In this document: in pieces, positions 1 through 10,500 of the stretch | Position numbering within the stretch: position 1 is the stretch's first letter | Layout of the letters: every line of letters begins with the position of its first letter | NCBI RefSeq assembly: GCF_018139625.1 | Contig: NZ_JAGSOH010000001.1 | Coordinates: forward strand, 124,001-188,000 | Reading direction: 5' to 3' | Length of the DNA stretch: 64,000 nt | DNA from: Actinospica acidithermotolerans | GTDB taxonomy: Bacteria > Actinomycetota > Actinomycetes > Streptomycetales > Catenulisporaceae | The notes under the pieces: generated by a model | Told to the model about the DNA's origin: nothing | What the model saw: the letters and a program-made list of their open reading frames with translations, nothing else | Databases searched by the model: none | Program-made: the position numbers and the translations under genes

Positions 1-316
1 TCTGCTCTTCGGCGGCGATGGCGGCCTGGAACTCGTTGCGGCGCACGTCCTGCGGGGTCTCGGCGACCGAGCCGAGGACGATGGGGCGCAGGGCCTCGCG
101 CAGCGCCGGGTAGCCCTGGAAGCCGAGGGCGGTGGCGAAGCGGCTGACGGCGGGCTGGCTCACGCCGGCGCGCTCGGCGAGGTCGACGCTGTTGAGGAAC
201 GCGGCCTCGGACAGGTGGTCGATCAGGTACTGCGCGATGCGGCGCTGCGCCGGAGACAGCCGCCGCCCGTCGAGGAGGGCGAGCAGCTGCTCCGACGCCG
301 CCTTCGTCTGTTCCAT
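1..316 (-). CDS. MurR/RpiR-family HTH regulator (partial)
   Basis: Only the N-terminal ~105 residues are present; the gene runs off the left edge. It begins with ATG (complement of 314-316). The visible part is an RpiR-type N-terminal helix-turn-helix: an RRIAQYL segment, a SEAAFLNSVDLAERAGVSQPAV-like recognition region, then a RFATALGFQGYPALR segment typical of this family. RpiR proteins normally carry a C-terminal SIS sugar-phosphate domain, which would lie outside the window. The start is only 10 bp downstream of the hutH stop on the same strand, so the two are probably co-transcribed. By position it is the likely local regulator of the histidine-utilisation genes; that role is inferred. 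Confidence 0.85.
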   Translation of the reverse strand, partial: MEQTKAASEQLLALLDGRRLSPAQRRIAQYLIDHLSEAAFLNSVDLAERAGVSQPAVSRFATALGFQGYPALREALRPIVLGSVAETPQDVRRNEFQAAIAAEEQ

Positions 317-326
317 CGCAGGAACC

Positions 327-1874
327 TTAGCTGAGCGGACCGGTCACGGCCTCGACGGCGGCGAGCACCGAGCCGTCGCGCACGGCCTGCTCGGCGGCGC
401 GCATCTCGACCGACAGGAAGCGGTCGGGGCCGGGGCCGCCGACGCCGCCGGCGCGCAGGACGGCGACGGCCGCGGCGGTGGCGGGGGCCGGGGTCAGCGG
501 GGCGCGCAGGTCGAGGGCGCGGGCGGCCGTGAGCAGTTCGATGGAGAGGACCTTCGCGAGGTTCTCCAGCGAGTGGCGCAGCTTGCGCGCGGCGGACCAG
601 CCCATCGACACGTGGTCCTCCTGCATCGCGGAGGACGGGATCGAGTCGACGCTCGCGGGCGCGGCGAGGCGCTTGGCCTCCGAGACCAGGGCGGCCTGCG
701 TGTACTGGGCGATCATCAGGCCGCTGTCGACGCCCGGGTCGTCGGCGAGGAAGGGCGGCAGGCCGTGCGAGCGCGCGACATCGAGCATCCGGTCGGTGCG
801 GCGCTCGGCGATGGAGGCGACGTCGGCCGCGGCGATGGCCAGGAAGTCCAGGACGTAGGCGACGGGCGCGCCGTGGAAGTTGCCGTTGGACTCGACGCGG
901 CCCTCGTCGATGAGCACGACGGGGTTGTCGATGATCGAGGCGAGCTCGCGGCCGGCCACGGACGCGGCGTGCGCCACGGTGTCCCGCGCGGCGCCGGCGA
1001 CCTGCGGCGAGCAGCGCAGCGAGTAAGCGTCCTGGACACGGTTGCAGGTGTCGGGCTCGCGGTGCGAGGCCATGATCGCGGAGTCGGCGAGTACGCGCAT
1101 CAGGTTGTCGGCGGACGCGGCCTGGCCCGGGTGTGGCCTTATCGCGTGCAGTTCGGGCCGGAAGACGCGGTCGGTGCCGAGCTGCGCCTCGACGCTCATC
1201 GCGGCGCTGATATCGGCGATCTTGAGCAGCTTCTCGAAGTCGCGGATCGCCATGATCAGCATGCCGAGCATGCCGTCGGTGCCGTTGATCAGCGCCAGGC
1301 CCTCCTTCGGCGCGAGCTCGACCGGGGCGATGCCGTGCGCCGCGAGGACGGGGCCGGCCGCGGTCTCCCTGCCGTCCTCGCCGATGACCTCGCCTTCACC
1401 CATCAGGACGAGCGCGACATGGGAGAGCGGCGCCAGGTCACCCGAGCAGCCGAGCGAGCCGTACTCGCGCACGGCCGGGGTGATCCCGGCGTTGAGCAGC
1501 GCGGCCATCGTCTCGGCGACGATCGGGCGCACGCCGGTCTGCCCGCTGGCGAGCGTCTTGAGCCGCATCAGGATCAGCGCGCGGACGACCTCCGGCTCGA
1601 CGATCGCGCCGAGGCCGGCGGCGTGCGAGCGGATCAGCGAGCGCTGCAGCGCGGCGCGCAGCTCCGGGTCGATGTGCCGGGTGGCCAGCGCGCCGAAGCC
1701 GGTGGAGATGCCGTAGGCGGGGGTCGGGGCGGCGGCCAGCTCGTCGACGAGGGCGCGGCCGCGGGCGAGCGCGTCCAGGGCCTCGGCGCCGAGTTCCACC
1801 TTCGCGCCGCCGCGGGCCACGGCCAGCACGTCGTCGAAGCTCAGCTCGCCCTTACCCAGAGTTACGACCGTCAC
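327..1874 (-). CDS. hutH: Histidine ammonia-lyase
   Basis: This 515-residue cytosolic enzyme removes ammonia from L-histidine to give urocanate, the first step of histidine catabolism. The length is typical. The segment TPAYGISTGFG (Tyr53) and the GSLGCSGDLAPL block mark the family. The internal Cys143-Ser144-Gly145 triad is where the electrophilic MIO prosthetic group would form. Most enzymes use Ala-Ser-Gly, but Cys-Ser-Gly is, as I recall, known in streptomycete HutH. The start is GTG with GGAGGA four bases upstream. It is divergent from hutU and followed by an RpiR regulator gene. Confidence 0.96.
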   Translation of the reverse strand: MTVVTLGKGELSFDDVLAVARGGAKVELGAEALDALARGRALVDELAAAPTPAYGISTGFGALATRHIDPELRAALQRSLIRSHAAGLGAIVEPEVVRALILMRLKTLASGQTGVRPIVAETMAALLNAGITPAVREYGSLGCSGDLAPLSHVALVLMGEGEVIGEDGRETAAGPVLAAHGIAPVELAPKEGLALINGTDGMLGMLIMAIRDFEKLLKIADISAAMSVEAQLGTDRVFRPELHAIRPHPGQAASADNLMRVLADSAIMASHREPDTCNRVQDAYSLRCSPQVAGAARDTVAHAASVAGRELASIIDNPVVLIDEGRVESNGNFHGAPVAYVLDFLAIAAADVASIAERRTDRMLDVARSHGLPPFLADDPGVDSGLMIAQYTQAALVSEAKRLAAPASVDSIPSSAMQEDHVSMGWSAARKLRHSLENLAKVLSIELLTAARALDLRAPLTPAPATAAAVAVLRAGGVGGPGPDRFLSVEMRAAEQAVRDGSVLAAVEAVTGPLS

Positions 1875-1910
1875 GGGTCCTCCACTGCCGAAATGAATAG
1901 CTCCATGCGG

Positions 1911-1939
1911 TTGACCGCACCCATGAATGATTGCATAAC
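1911..1939 (+). promoter_or_regulatory. Putative hutU promoter
   Basis: TTGACC (1911-1916) and CATAAC (1934-1939) are separated by 17 bp in the divergent hutH-hutU spacer. Transcription would start near 1946, which argues against the earlier in-frame starts of hutU (TTG 1931, ATG 1940) and for ATG 1994. Two ATGAAT copies (1893-1898 and 1923-1928) bracket the -35 region and could be half-sites for the neighbouring RpiR regulator. The operator role is speculative. Confidence 0.5.
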
Positions 1940-1993
1940 ATGACTGGTGGCTCCACCATCGATTCGGAACTCAGCAGAAGGCGAGCACTGCGC

Positions 1994-3658
1994 ATGTACG
2001 GTCCCCGGCCCGTCGCCGCTCCGCGCGGCACCGACCTCAACACGCTCGGCTGGCAGCAGGAGGCCGCCTACCGGATGCTGCAGAACAACCTCGACCCCGA
2101 GGTCGCCGAGCACCCGGACAAGCTGGTCGTCTACGGAGGCACCGGCAAGGCCGCCCGCGACTGGGCCAGCTTCGAGGCGCTGCTGCGCACGCTCAAGACG
2201 CTGAAGGCCGACGAGACGATGCTCGTGCAGTCCGGAAAGCCGGTCGGCGTGATGCAGACGCACGAGTGGGCGCCGCGGGTGATCCTGGCGAACTCGAACC
2301 TGGTCGGCGACTGGGCGAACTGGGACGAGTTCCGCCGCCTCGACGCCCTGGGCCTGATGATGTACGGCCAGATGACGGCCGGATCGTGGATCTACATCGG
2401 CACGCAGGGCATTCTGCAGGGCACGTACGAGACCTTCGCGGCGGCCGCGGCCATGAAGTTCAACGGCACGCTGGCCGGGACCATCACGCTGACCGCGGGC
2501 CTCGGCGGCATGGGCGGCGCGCAGCCGCTCGCCGTGACGATGAACGACGGCGTCGCGATCTGCATCGACTGCGACCCGCGCGCGATCACCCGCCGGATCG
2601 AGCACCGCTACCTGGACGTGCAGGCCGATTCGCTGGACCACGCGCTGCGGCTGGCCGTCGAGGCGCGGGACGCGCGCCGCCCGCTGTCCATCGGAGTGCT
2701 GGGCAACGCGGCCGAGCTGGTTCCGCAGCTGCTCGCGATGAACGCGCCGATCGACATCGTCACCGACCAGACCTCGGCGCACGACCCGCTGTCCTACCTG
2801 CCGCTCGGCGTCGCGTTCGAGGACATGAAGTCGTACGCGGAGTCCGACCCGGCTGGCTTCACGGCGCGGGCGCGCGAGGCGATGGCCAAGCACGTCGAGG
2901 CGATGGTCGGCTTCCAGGACGCGGGCGCGGAGGTCTTCGACTACGGCAACTCGATCCGCGGCGAGGCGAAGCTGCACGGCTACGAGCGCGCCTTCGATTT
3001 CGCCGGGTTCGTGCCGAAGTACATCAGGCCGCTGTTCTGCGAGGGCAAGGGCCCGTTCCGCTGGGCCGCGCTCTCCGGAGACCCCAAGGACATCGCCGTC
3101 ACCGACCAGGCCGTGCTCGACCTGTTCCCGGAGAACGAGTCGCTGGCGCGCTGGATCAAGATGGCCGGCGAGCGCGTGCACTACCAGGGCCTGCCGGCCC
3201 GGATCTGCTGGCTGGGCTACGGCGAGCGGGACAAGGCGGGCGTGCGCTTCAACGAGCTGGTCGCGAGCGGCGCCGTCCAGGCCCCGATCGTGATCGGCCG
3301 CGACCACCTGGACTGCGGCTCGGTCGCCTCGCCGTACCGGGAGACCGAGGCGATGCTCGACGGCTCGGACGCGATCGCCGACTGGCCGCTGCTGAACGCG
3401 ATGATCAACGTCGCGTCGGGCGCGTCCTGGGTCTCGATCCACCACGGCGGCGGCGTCGGGATGGGCCGCTCCATCCACGCCGGGCAGGTCTCGGTGGCCG
3501 ACGGCACGCCGCTGGCCGCGCAGAAGCTGGAGCGGGTGCTGGCCAACGACCCGGGCATGGGCGTGATCCGGCACGTGGACGCGGGCTACCCCCGGGCGAT
3601 CGAGGTGGCGCAGGAGCGCGACGTGCGCGTCCCGATGCGCGAAGGGGCAGAGGGCTGA
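1994..3658 (+). CDS. hutU: Urocanate hydratase
   Basis: HutU hydrates urocanate to 4-imidazolone-5-propionate using a tightly bound NAD+. The protein contains [11 protein letters not shown] near the N-terminus, [16 protein letters not shown] (dinucleotide region), and [16 protein letters not shown] with the conserved Cys region. The C-terminal half holds [12 protein letters not shown] chose ATG 1994 (554 residues). It gives the usual family length, has AAGGCGAG about 10 bp upstream, and lies downstream of the predicted promoter; the open frame extends back to TTG 1931. It is first of four same-strand genes, and its stop is two bases before the next start. Confidence 0.95.
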   Translation: MYGPRPVAAPRGTDLNTLGWQQEAAYRMLQNNLDPEVAEHPDKLVVYGGTGKAARDWASFEALLRTLKTLKADETMLVQSGKPVGVMQTHEWAPRVILANSNLVGDWANWDEFRRLDALGLMMYGQMTAGSWIYIGTQGILQGTYETFAAAAAMKFNGTLAGTITLTAGLGGMGGAQPLAVTMNDGVAICIDCDPRAITRRIEHRYLDVQADSLDHALRLAVEARDARRPLSIGVLGNAAELVPQLLAMNAPIDIVTDQTSAHDPLSYLPLGVAFEDMKSYAESDPAGFTARAREAMAKHVEAMVGFQDAGAEVFDYGNSIRGEAKLHGYERAFDFAGFVPKYIRPLFCEGKGPFRWAALSGDPKDIAVTDQAVLDLFPENESLARWIKMAGERVHYQGLPARICWLGYGERDKAGVRFNELVASGAVQAPIVIGRDHLDCGSVASPYRETEAMLDGSDAIADWPLLNAMINVASGASWVSIHHGGGVGMGRSIHAGQVSVADGTPLAAQKLERVLANDPGMGVIRHVDAGYPRAIEVAQERDVRVPMREGAEG

Positions 3659-3660
3659 GC

Positions 3661-4911
3661 ATGGAACTGCCGTCCACCGAGGAGATCGAGATCGACGAGC
3701 TGTGGCGCTCGCTGCTGCCGCTCGGATACCACGCGGCCAGCGGCGGCTACCGCCGCTTCGCCTGGAACCGGGCGGATCTCGCCTGCCGCGCCTGGTTCAC
3801 CGCGCAGGCCGCCGATCGCGGCCTGGCCGTGCGCACCGACCGCAATGGAAACCAGTGGGCCTGGTGGGGCGCGGACCTGCCCGGCAAGGCCCTGGCGATC
3901 GGCTCGCACCTGGACTCGGTGCCGGACGGCGGCGCGTTCGACGGCCCGCTCGGGGTGGTCAGCTCGTTCGCGGCGGTGGACCTGCTGCGCGCGGCGGGCT
4001 GGGCGCCGGAGCGGCCGATCGCGATCGCCAACTTCGCCGACGAGGAGGGCGCGCGCTTCGGCGTGGCCTGCGCCGGCTCGCGACTGCTGACCGGGCAGCT
4101 GGCTCCGGAGCGTGCCCGGGAGCTGACCGACGCCGACGGCGTCACGATGGCCGCCGCGATGGAGGCCGCCGGCCGGGATCCCGACGCGATCGGCCGGGAC
4201 GACGAGCTGCTCGACCGGATCGGCCAGTACGTCGAGCTGCACATCGAGCAGGGGCGCGCCCTCGTGGACCTCGACCGCCCGGTCGGCGTCGCGACCTCGA
4301 TCTGGCCGCACGGCCGCTGGCGCTTCGAGTTCGGCGGCGAGGCGAACCACGCCGGCACCACCCGGCTCGAGGACCGGCGCGACCCGATGCTGACGTACGC
4401 GTACACCGTGCTCGCCGCGCGCAAGAAGGCGGCGGCGCACGGCGCGCTGGCCACCTTCGGCCGGATCCTCGTGGAGCCCAACGGAACCAACGCGATCCCG
4501 TCCAAGGTCAGCGCGTGGCTCGACGGCCGCGCGCCCGACGAGGCGACGCTGAGCGCGCTGCTCGGCGAGCTCGAAGAGGCCGCGCGGGAACGGGCCGGTC
4601 GGGACGGTGCGTCCTTGTCCGTCGTGAACGAGTCGCTGACCCCGATCGTCGAGTTCGACCACGTGCTGCGCGATCAGCTCGCGAAGTCGCTGGACGGGGC
4701 GCCGGTGCTGCCGACCGGGGCCGGGCACGACGCGGGCATCCTGGCCGCGCGCATCCCGACCGCGATGCTGTTCGTGCGCAACCCGACCGGCGTCTCGCAC
4801 AGCCCGGCCGAGCACGCGGAGATTGCCGACTGCCGGGCCGGGGTAAGCGCCCTAGCCCGCGCGGTCTCCGATTTGGCCGGCGGATCGGCGCGACTGGGAG
4901 CGGCTTGGTGA
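3661..4911 (+). CDS. M20-family amidohydrolase in hut operon (allantoate amidohydrolase/carbamoylase type)
   Basis: This 416-residue protein is a zinc-dependent M20/hydantoinase-carbamoylase family amidase. The expected metal and catalytic positions are visible: His83 in GSHLDSVPDG, Asp94 in GAFDGPLG, the acidic pair in NFADEEGARFG (~128), His194 in ELHIEQG, and a C-terminal SPAEHAE histidine. Homologues are usually annotated allantoate amidohydrolase, yet this one sits between hutU and hutF with a 2-bp upstream gap and a 4-bp GTGA overlap downstream. No hutG is seen nearby. In this setting it plausibly hydrolyses N-formyl-L-glutamate, the HutF product, to glutamate and formate; that substrate is inferred from position. 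Start ATG 3661 has GGGGCAGAGG upstream. Confidence 0.9.
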   Translation: MELPSTEEIEIDELWRSLLPLGYHAASGGYRRFAWNRADLACRAWFTAQAADRGLAVRTDRNGNQWAWWGADLPGKALAIGSHLDSVPDGGAFDGPLGVVSSFAAVDLLRAAGWAPERPIAIANFADEEGARFGVACAGSRLLTGQLAPERARELTDADGVTMAAAMEAAGRDPDAIGRDDELLDRIGQYVELHIEQGRALVDLDRPVGVATSIWPHGRWRFEFGGEANHAGTTRLEDRRDPMLTYAYTVLAARKKAAAHGALATFGRILVEPNGTNAIPSKVSAWLDGRAPDEATLSALLGELEEAARERAGRDGASLSVVNESLTPIVEFDHVLRDQLAKSLDGAPVLPTGAGHDAGILAARIPTAMLFVRNPTGVSHSPAEHAEIADCRAGVSALARAVSDLAGGSARLGAAW

Positions 4912-6251
4912 CCTCGTACCTCGCGGAATACGCGTTCGTGCACGGCGGTGTCGAGACGAACGTGCTGATCGAAACGGATCAAGGGTCGATCACCGGGCTG
5001 AGGACCGGCGTCGCGGACCCGCCGGCCGACGTCGTACGGCTGACCGGATTCACCGTGCCCGGCCTGGCGAACGCGCACTCGCACGCCTTCCACCGCGCGC
5101 TTCGCGGACGGACGCAGGTCGGCGAGGGCACGTTCTGGACGTGGCGCGAGCAGATGTACGCGGCCGTCGCCGGGCTGAATCCGGACACCTACCGCGAGCT
5201 CGCGACCGGCGTCTTCGCCGAGATGGCGCTGGCCGGGATCACGAACGTGGGCGAGTTCCACTATGTGCACCACGCGCCGGGCGGCGCGCCGTACGCCGAC
5301 CCGAACGCGATGGGTCACGCGCTGATCGAAGCGGCGCGGGCGGCCGGAATCCGGATCACGCTGCTCGACACCTGCTACCTCGCCGGCGGCATAAGAACGC
5401 CGATGAATGAGACGCAGCGGCGTTTCTCGGACGGCGATGCGCAGGCCTGGGCTTCGCGCGTCGAGGCGCTGCGTGCCGCGTATGCGGGTGCGCCGGATGT
5501 GCTGGTGGGCACGGCGATCCACTCCGTGCGCGCGGTGCCGGTTGATCAACTGGCGACCGTCGCGAAGGCCGCCGACGAATGGTCGGCGCCCCTTCACGTG
5601 CACCTTTCCGAGCAGCGCGCGGAGAACGACGCCTGTCTCTCGGCGTATCACCGGACTCCGGCGCAGTTGCTCGAGCAGCACGGCGCGCTCGGCCCGCGGA
5701 CCAGTGCCGTGCACGCGACGCACCTGTCGCAGGTGGACATCGACATCCTCGGTGACACCGCGACCAGCGTCTGCATGTGCCCGACCACGGAACGGGATCT
5801 CGCCGACGGCATCGGCGCGGCGCGCTGCATGTTCGAGGCCGGTTCGCCGATCACGCTCGGCTCGGACAGCCACGCGGTGATCGACCTGTTCGAGGAGGCT
5901 CGTGCGGTCGAGCTGGACGAACGGCTCAGCACCGAGCGGCGCGGCCATTGGCCCGCGACCGATCTGCTGACAGCCGCGACCTCCGCGGGCCACGCGAGCC
6001 TGGGCCGCGCGGACATCGGCACCATCGCCGTCGGGCAGGGCGCCGACTTCGTGACGGTGAACCTCGACTCGATCCGCCTTACCGGCACCGATCCGCGCAA
6101 CGCCGTCGAATCCGTTCTCTACGCGGCGACGTCCTCCGATGTGCGGCATGTCGTCGTCGGCGGCCGGGTGATCGTCTGGGAGGGTGTCCATCTGCTCGTG
6201 GACTCCGCGCCGCAACGGCTCGGCGCGGCGGTGCGGCAGGTGATGGGATGA
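4908..6251 (+). CDS. hutF: Formimidoylglutamate deiminase
   Basis: HutF is a 447-residue amidohydrolase-superfamily enzyme that deiminates N-formimino-L-glutamate to N-formyl-L-glutamate and ammonia. The metal-binding HSH pair is at 57/59 ([15 protein letters not shown]). HVHLSEQ near 225, HATHLSQVD and the late [16 protein letters not shown] segment (catalytic Asp region) follow the family order. The start is GTG inside the GTGA overlap with the upstream amidohydrolase stop, and the gene ends in an ATGA overlap with hutI, so translation is coupled. HutF shows that the five-step pathway is used, not direct formiminoglutamase cleavage. Confidence 0.93.
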   Translation: MTSYLAEYAFVHGGVETNVLIETDQGSITGLRTGVADPPADVVRLTGFTVPGLANAHSHAFHRALRGRTQVGEGTFWTWREQMYAAVAGLNPDTYRELATGVFAEMALAGITNVGEFHYVHHAPGGAPYADPNAMGHALIEAARAAGIRITLLDTCYLAGGIRTPMNETQRRFSDGDAQAWASRVEALRAAYAGAPDVLVGTAIHSVRAVPVDQLATVAKAADEWSAPLHVHLSEQRAENDACLSAYHRTPAQLLEQHGALGPRTSAVHATHLSQVDIDILGDTATSVCMCPTTERDLADGIGAARCMFEAGSPITLGSDSHAVIDLFEEARAVELDERLSTERRGHWPATDLLTAATSAGHASLGRADIGTIAVGQGADFVTVNLDSIRLTGTDPRNAVESVLYAATSSDVRHVVVGGRVIVWEGVHLLVDSAPQRLGAAVRQVMG

Positions 6252-7459
6252 GCAGGAAATCGCTGCTGGTCACGGGGATCGGCGAGCTGACCGTCAACGA
6301 TCCACAGGCTGTGGATAACTCCGCGGACCGGGCGGGACGACGCGAATCGAGGCCGGAGCCGGCCAGTAACACCGCCTTCGCCGTCGAGGACGGCAAGATC
6401 GCGTGGATCGGCCTGGCCATCGACGCCCCGGCGGCCGACGAAGTGCTCGATGTCGCAGGCCGCGCCGTCATTCCGGGCTTCGTGGACAGCCACGCGCACC
6501 TCGTGTTCGCGGGCGACCGAGCCGCCGAGTTCGCCGCCCGGATGACCGGAACCCCGTACTCCGCGGGCGGAATCCGCACGACCGTCGCCGCCACCCGGGC
6601 AGCCGACGACGTCCAGCTGCGCGCCAACGTGCGGCGTCTGGTGCACGAGATGGCGGCGCAGGGTACGACGACGGTCGAATGCAAGACCGGCTACGGCCTC
6701 ACGATCGAGGACGAGCTGCGGGCGTTGAAGATCGCGAAGGAGGAGTGCGATGCCGCGACCTTCCTCGGCGCGCACGTCATCCCCGCCGAGTACGCCGATC
6801 GCCGCGCCGACTACGTGGACCTCGTCCGCGGCCCGATGCTCGACGCATGCGCCGAATACGCCGACTACGTGGATGTCTTCTGCGAGCGCGGCGCCTACGA
6901 CGAGGCGGAGACGCGGCTGATCCTGGACGCGGCGAAGGCCCGCCGAATCCCGGTGCGCCTGCACGCCAACCAGCTCGGCCACGGCCCCGGCGTCCGGCTC
7001 GCCGTCGAGTACGGCGCCGCGAGCGCGGACCACTGCACGTACCTCGACGACAAGGACATCGAGGCCCTCGCGGGCTCCGAAACGGTCGCCACACTGCTGC
7101 CCGGAGTGGAGTTTTCCACAAGGTCTCCGTACCCGGACGCGCGGTCCCTGCTCGACGCCGGAGCGCGCGTGGCGATCGCGACGGACTGCAATCCAGGATC
7201 CTGCTACACGTCCTCGATGCCGTTCTGCCTCGCCCTCGCCGTCCGCGAGATGCGCATGTCCCCAGGTGAGGCGCTCATGGCCGCTACCCTCGGGGGAGCG
7301 CACGCGCTCGGCAGGACCGACATCGGGCACCTCGCCCTCGGCGCCAGGGCCGACTTCGCGGTCCTCGACGCGCCGAGCTATCTGCACCTCGCGTACCGTC
7401 CGGGCGTGCCACTTATCCACAGCGTGTGGAAGAACGGTCGCAAGTCTGTATCAACATGA
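6248..7459 (+). CDS. hutI: Imidazolonepropionase
   Basis: HutI (403 residues) opens the imidazolone ring of 4-imidazolone-5-propionate to give N-formimino-L-glutamate. The His82/His84 metal motif ([14 protein letters not shown]), [20 protein letters not shown] and [15 protein letters not shown] are all present and typical. The start overlaps the hutF stop in ATGA. Residues ~20-42 form a charged, low-complexity insertion not usual in the family. The gene contains three consensus-like DnaA boxes: TGTGGATAA at 6310-6318, TTTTCCACA at 7112-7120 and TTATCCACA at 7413-7421. It is the last gene before a strong hairpin. Confidence 0.94.
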   Translation: MSRKSLLVTGIGELTVNDPQAVDNSADRAGRRESRPEPASNTAFAVEDGKIAWIGLAIDAPAADEVLDVAGRAVIPGFVDSHAHLVFAGDRAAEFAARMTGTPYSAGGIRTTVAATRAADDVQLRANVRRLVHEMAAQGTTTVECKTGYGLTIEDELRALKIAKEECDAATFLGAHVIPAEYADRRADYVDLVRGPMLDACAEYADYVDVFCERGAYDEAETRLILDAAKARRIPVRLHANQLGHGPGVRLAVEYGAASADHCTYLDDKDIEALAGSETVATLLPGVEFSTRSPYPDARSLLDAGARVAIATDCNPGSCYTSSMPFCLALAVREMRMSPGEALMAATLGGAHALGRTDIGHLALGARADFAVLDAPSYLHLAYRPGVPLIHSVWKNGRKSVST

Positions 7460-7463
7460 CGGA

Positions 7464-7491
7464 GCCCCGGCGGATTCACATCCGCCGGGGC
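7464..7491. terminator. Bidirectional hairpin between hutI and the S53 protease gene
   Basis: A perfect 12-bp stem, GCCCCGGCGGAT (7464-7475) with ATCCGCCGGGGC (7480-7491), encloses a TCAC loop. It lies just past the hutI stop and before the stop of the convergent protease gene, so it probably ends both transcripts. No long T-tract is present, as is common in GC-rich actinobacteria. Confidence 0.8.
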
Positions 7492-7525
7492 CCCATCTGT
7501 CATTCGGCCGTCCGAAGACTCAGCG

Positions 7526-10500
7526 TCAGCTGGCGCTGAAGTATCCGGACAGGTCGACCACGAGCTGCACCGTGCCCGACGCGTTGTTGTAGAACGTCAC
7601 GCCGCTGTTGGACTGGACGACCGCCATGTTCGGGATCGTCTGGCCCGTGCCGAAGTTGACGTTCGACACGTTCGGCAGGCTGCCGTTGAGCGGGTAGACA
7701 CTCACGAATCCGCCGGAGGCCGGCTGGGTGACCGTCACGTTGGAGATGATCGCCTTGTAGGACGAGGGCAGAGCCAGGTTCAGCTTGCCCTTCGCGGCGA
7801 TCGCACCGCTGGCGTTCTCGTTCTTGCGGGTGTCGACCACGCGCACCGGGCCGAGCGGGTGGTACACATCGCCGCTGGTACCGGCGGTGTAGTAGCCCGC
7901 GATGTCCGCGATCACGTCCACCGAACCCGAGATCCCGCCGTTGTAGAAGTCGACCGTGCCGTCCGAGCCCACCGGAACCATGACCATGTTCGCCACCGTC
8001 TGGCCGGTGGAGAAGTTCACGTTCGAAGACTGCGGCCGGGTGGTCAACGAGTTCGGGTACGCCTCGATGTAGCCGCCGCCGGTCGCGTTGGTGACGGTGA
8101 CGTTCATCGCGATGCCGGTGATCCCCTTCGGGATCGAGAGCGTCGCCGTGCCGCCGATGGCGGTGATGGTCGTCGTCGACTTGGTCGGGTCGCTGACCAG
8201 GAGCTTGACGGTTCCGCCGGCGGCTACCTTGGCCTTCGCCACGCCGTTGCCGCCGACGCGCGTGTCCATCGCGCGGATCGGGGTGACCGGCGTGTAGCTG
8301 GAGCTGGTCACGCTGCTCACCGTCGTCGAGGTGGTGAAGTAGCCCTCGAGGTCCGCGATGAACTGCACGGTGCCGGTGGAGTTGTTCGTGATCTTCACGG
8401 CGCCGTCGCTGTTGAGCGGGACCACGACCAGGTTCGGCGTGGTCTGCCCCGCGGTCCAGTTCAGGTTCGAGGTCAGCGGCTCCGTCGAGGTGGCCGGGTA
8501 GACGGTCGCGTTGCCCGCGCCGCTCGGCTGGGTCACCGTCACGTTGAGCACGGCGGCCGTCGCGCCGGTCGGCACGCTGTTCTTGCCGGTGATCTGGACC
8601 GTCACGCTGGCGTTCTTCGCGATCGGACCGGTGACGCTGCCGACCTGGGTCTTCGCGCGCGTGTCCAGCAGCCGGGTCGGGCCGTCGGCCTGGTAGTAGC
8701 TCGGCGCCTGGCAGACGATCGAGACGACGCCCGCAGCCTTCGGGGTGCCCCAGCCGGTGGCCATGTCGTAGCCGGTGCCGGCGGAGTAGCCGTAGGTCGC
8801 GCCGTCGGCGGTGATCTTGTTGGTGCCCGTGGTCACGTCCGTCGCGAACGCCGACGAGGCGGTCGAGGAGAGCGTGCCGACGGTGTAGAGCTGGTTGTTG
8901 ATGGAGCCGGCGCTGCCGCCCACCTTGCAGGTGGTGCTGGCGTCGGCGAGCGCGATGATCGCGGCCCACACCGGAGCGGCGCCGCTGGTGCCGCCGACGA
9001 TGCCGTAGGACTCGCCGGGGGTGTCGGTCGCGATTCCGTCGTCGTAGTACTCCTCGACGACGTAGCCCTCGTTCGGGTCCGCGAGCGCGGAGACGTCCGG
9101 CACCTCACGGCAGCCGGTGCCGCCCTGAGAGACGGTCGAGGTGCACTCGGCCGAGTAGCCCGAGGCCTTCGCCTTGGACTGCCACGTGGGCAGCGGCCAG
9201 GTGTTCGACACGCCGCCGCCGGAGGCGCCGCAGTCGGCGTTGGTGCTCTGGCACTCGTTCCAGGTGGACGGCGTCGGGTTGCTCAGGCCGCTCATCGTGG
9301 TGCCGCCGACGGCTGTCACGTACGGCTGGCTGGCCGGGTCGTCCACCGAGAGGACGGTGTTGTCCGCGGTCACGCCGGCGCCGTAGCAGTCGGTCGAGCC
9401 GGTGTCGCCGGAGGCGACCAGGACCGTCTGGCCCTGGGTCGCGGCCGTCTCGAACAGCGTGTTCTCCGAGGCCTGGAAGGTGGAGTCGCTGCTCTTGGTC
9501 AGGACCTCGCACTCTCCCCAGCTGTCCGAGATGACCTTCGCCGTGTCCGCCGAGATCATCGCGTTGAACACGTCGAGCACCTGCGAGTCGGTGGCGGTCT
9601 TCGCGTCCGGACCCGCGTAGTCGATGATGCTGGCGCCGGGGGCCAGGTTGGCGATGTTCTCGATGTCGAGAGCCGACTCGACGCCGACGTTGTTGTACAT
9701 GTTCGCCGCGGCCGTCGGACCGCCGTCCACAGTCTGCTCGGTGACCGAGGTCGTCGAGTGGCCGTAGCAGGAGTCGATGTCGGCGACACCGCTCGCGTCG
9801 TAGCCCTCGAGCTCGAACACGCCGACGGTCACGCCAGCACCGTCGTTGCCGTTGGTCAGCAGCGAGTTCAGGCCGTAGATGCTCGAGATCGAGTCATCCG
9901 TGTAGTAGTTCGTGCCGTTCGTGAGGCCGTACTGGCTGAACACCTGCGAGATGCTCGAGCACGAGTTCACTGTGTAGTTGCTGGTGACCTTCGAGCCCAC
10001 CGACGAGGCCTTGACCACGTGGTGCGTCGTGCTCGTGCGCGGCAGCGCGTAGTCGACGTCGTCGAGGCCGAGGATGCCGCTAACGTCGCCCGCCACCGAG
10101 GCGGCCACGGTCGGCGCGGTCGTGTTCGCGTAGAAGGTGCGGCCGGCCGCCTTGTAGCCCTTGATGCTCACGTTGAATGCATGCTCGGACTGCGCGACGG
10201 TGCCGGTTGCCGAGATGAACATCCCGTTCGACGACACCGAGCCCACGGTCAGGCCCTGAGCCCTGAGCGAGGCCTCGACGGCGGCGATCTCCGACTTCGA
10301 GGCGCCGAAGTCGGCAGCGACCTGGCTCGGCGTCAGGTAGTGGTGGTAGTAGGCCGAGTTCTTGTCGCTCACGCCGGCGGCGTACGCCGACAGAGCGGCG
10401 GCGTGGCCCGTGTTGAGCTCGACGTCGAGAGTCAGCTTCTTGGACGCCGCGGGAGCGGCGGCCGAGACCGTGTTGTGCGGCAGCGCCGGGGCGTGGCCCA

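Noticed and set aside
327-1874. Cys-Ser-Gly in HutH as a novel MIO precursor
   Set aside because: Most relatives have Ala-Ser-Gly, but Cys-Ser-Gly is already known in streptomycete histidine ammonia-lyases as I recall, so it is not new.
1931-1993. Upstream hutU starts at TTG 1931 or ATG 1940
   Set aside because: They would lie in or just upstream of the predicted transcription start, add non-family residues and lack a ribosome binding site.
2266-3660. Extension of the M20 amidohydrolase frame back through hutU
   Set aside because: That region is an alternative frame of hutU with low-complexity Arg-rich translation. The ATG at 3661 has a ribosome binding site and the correct family N-terminus.
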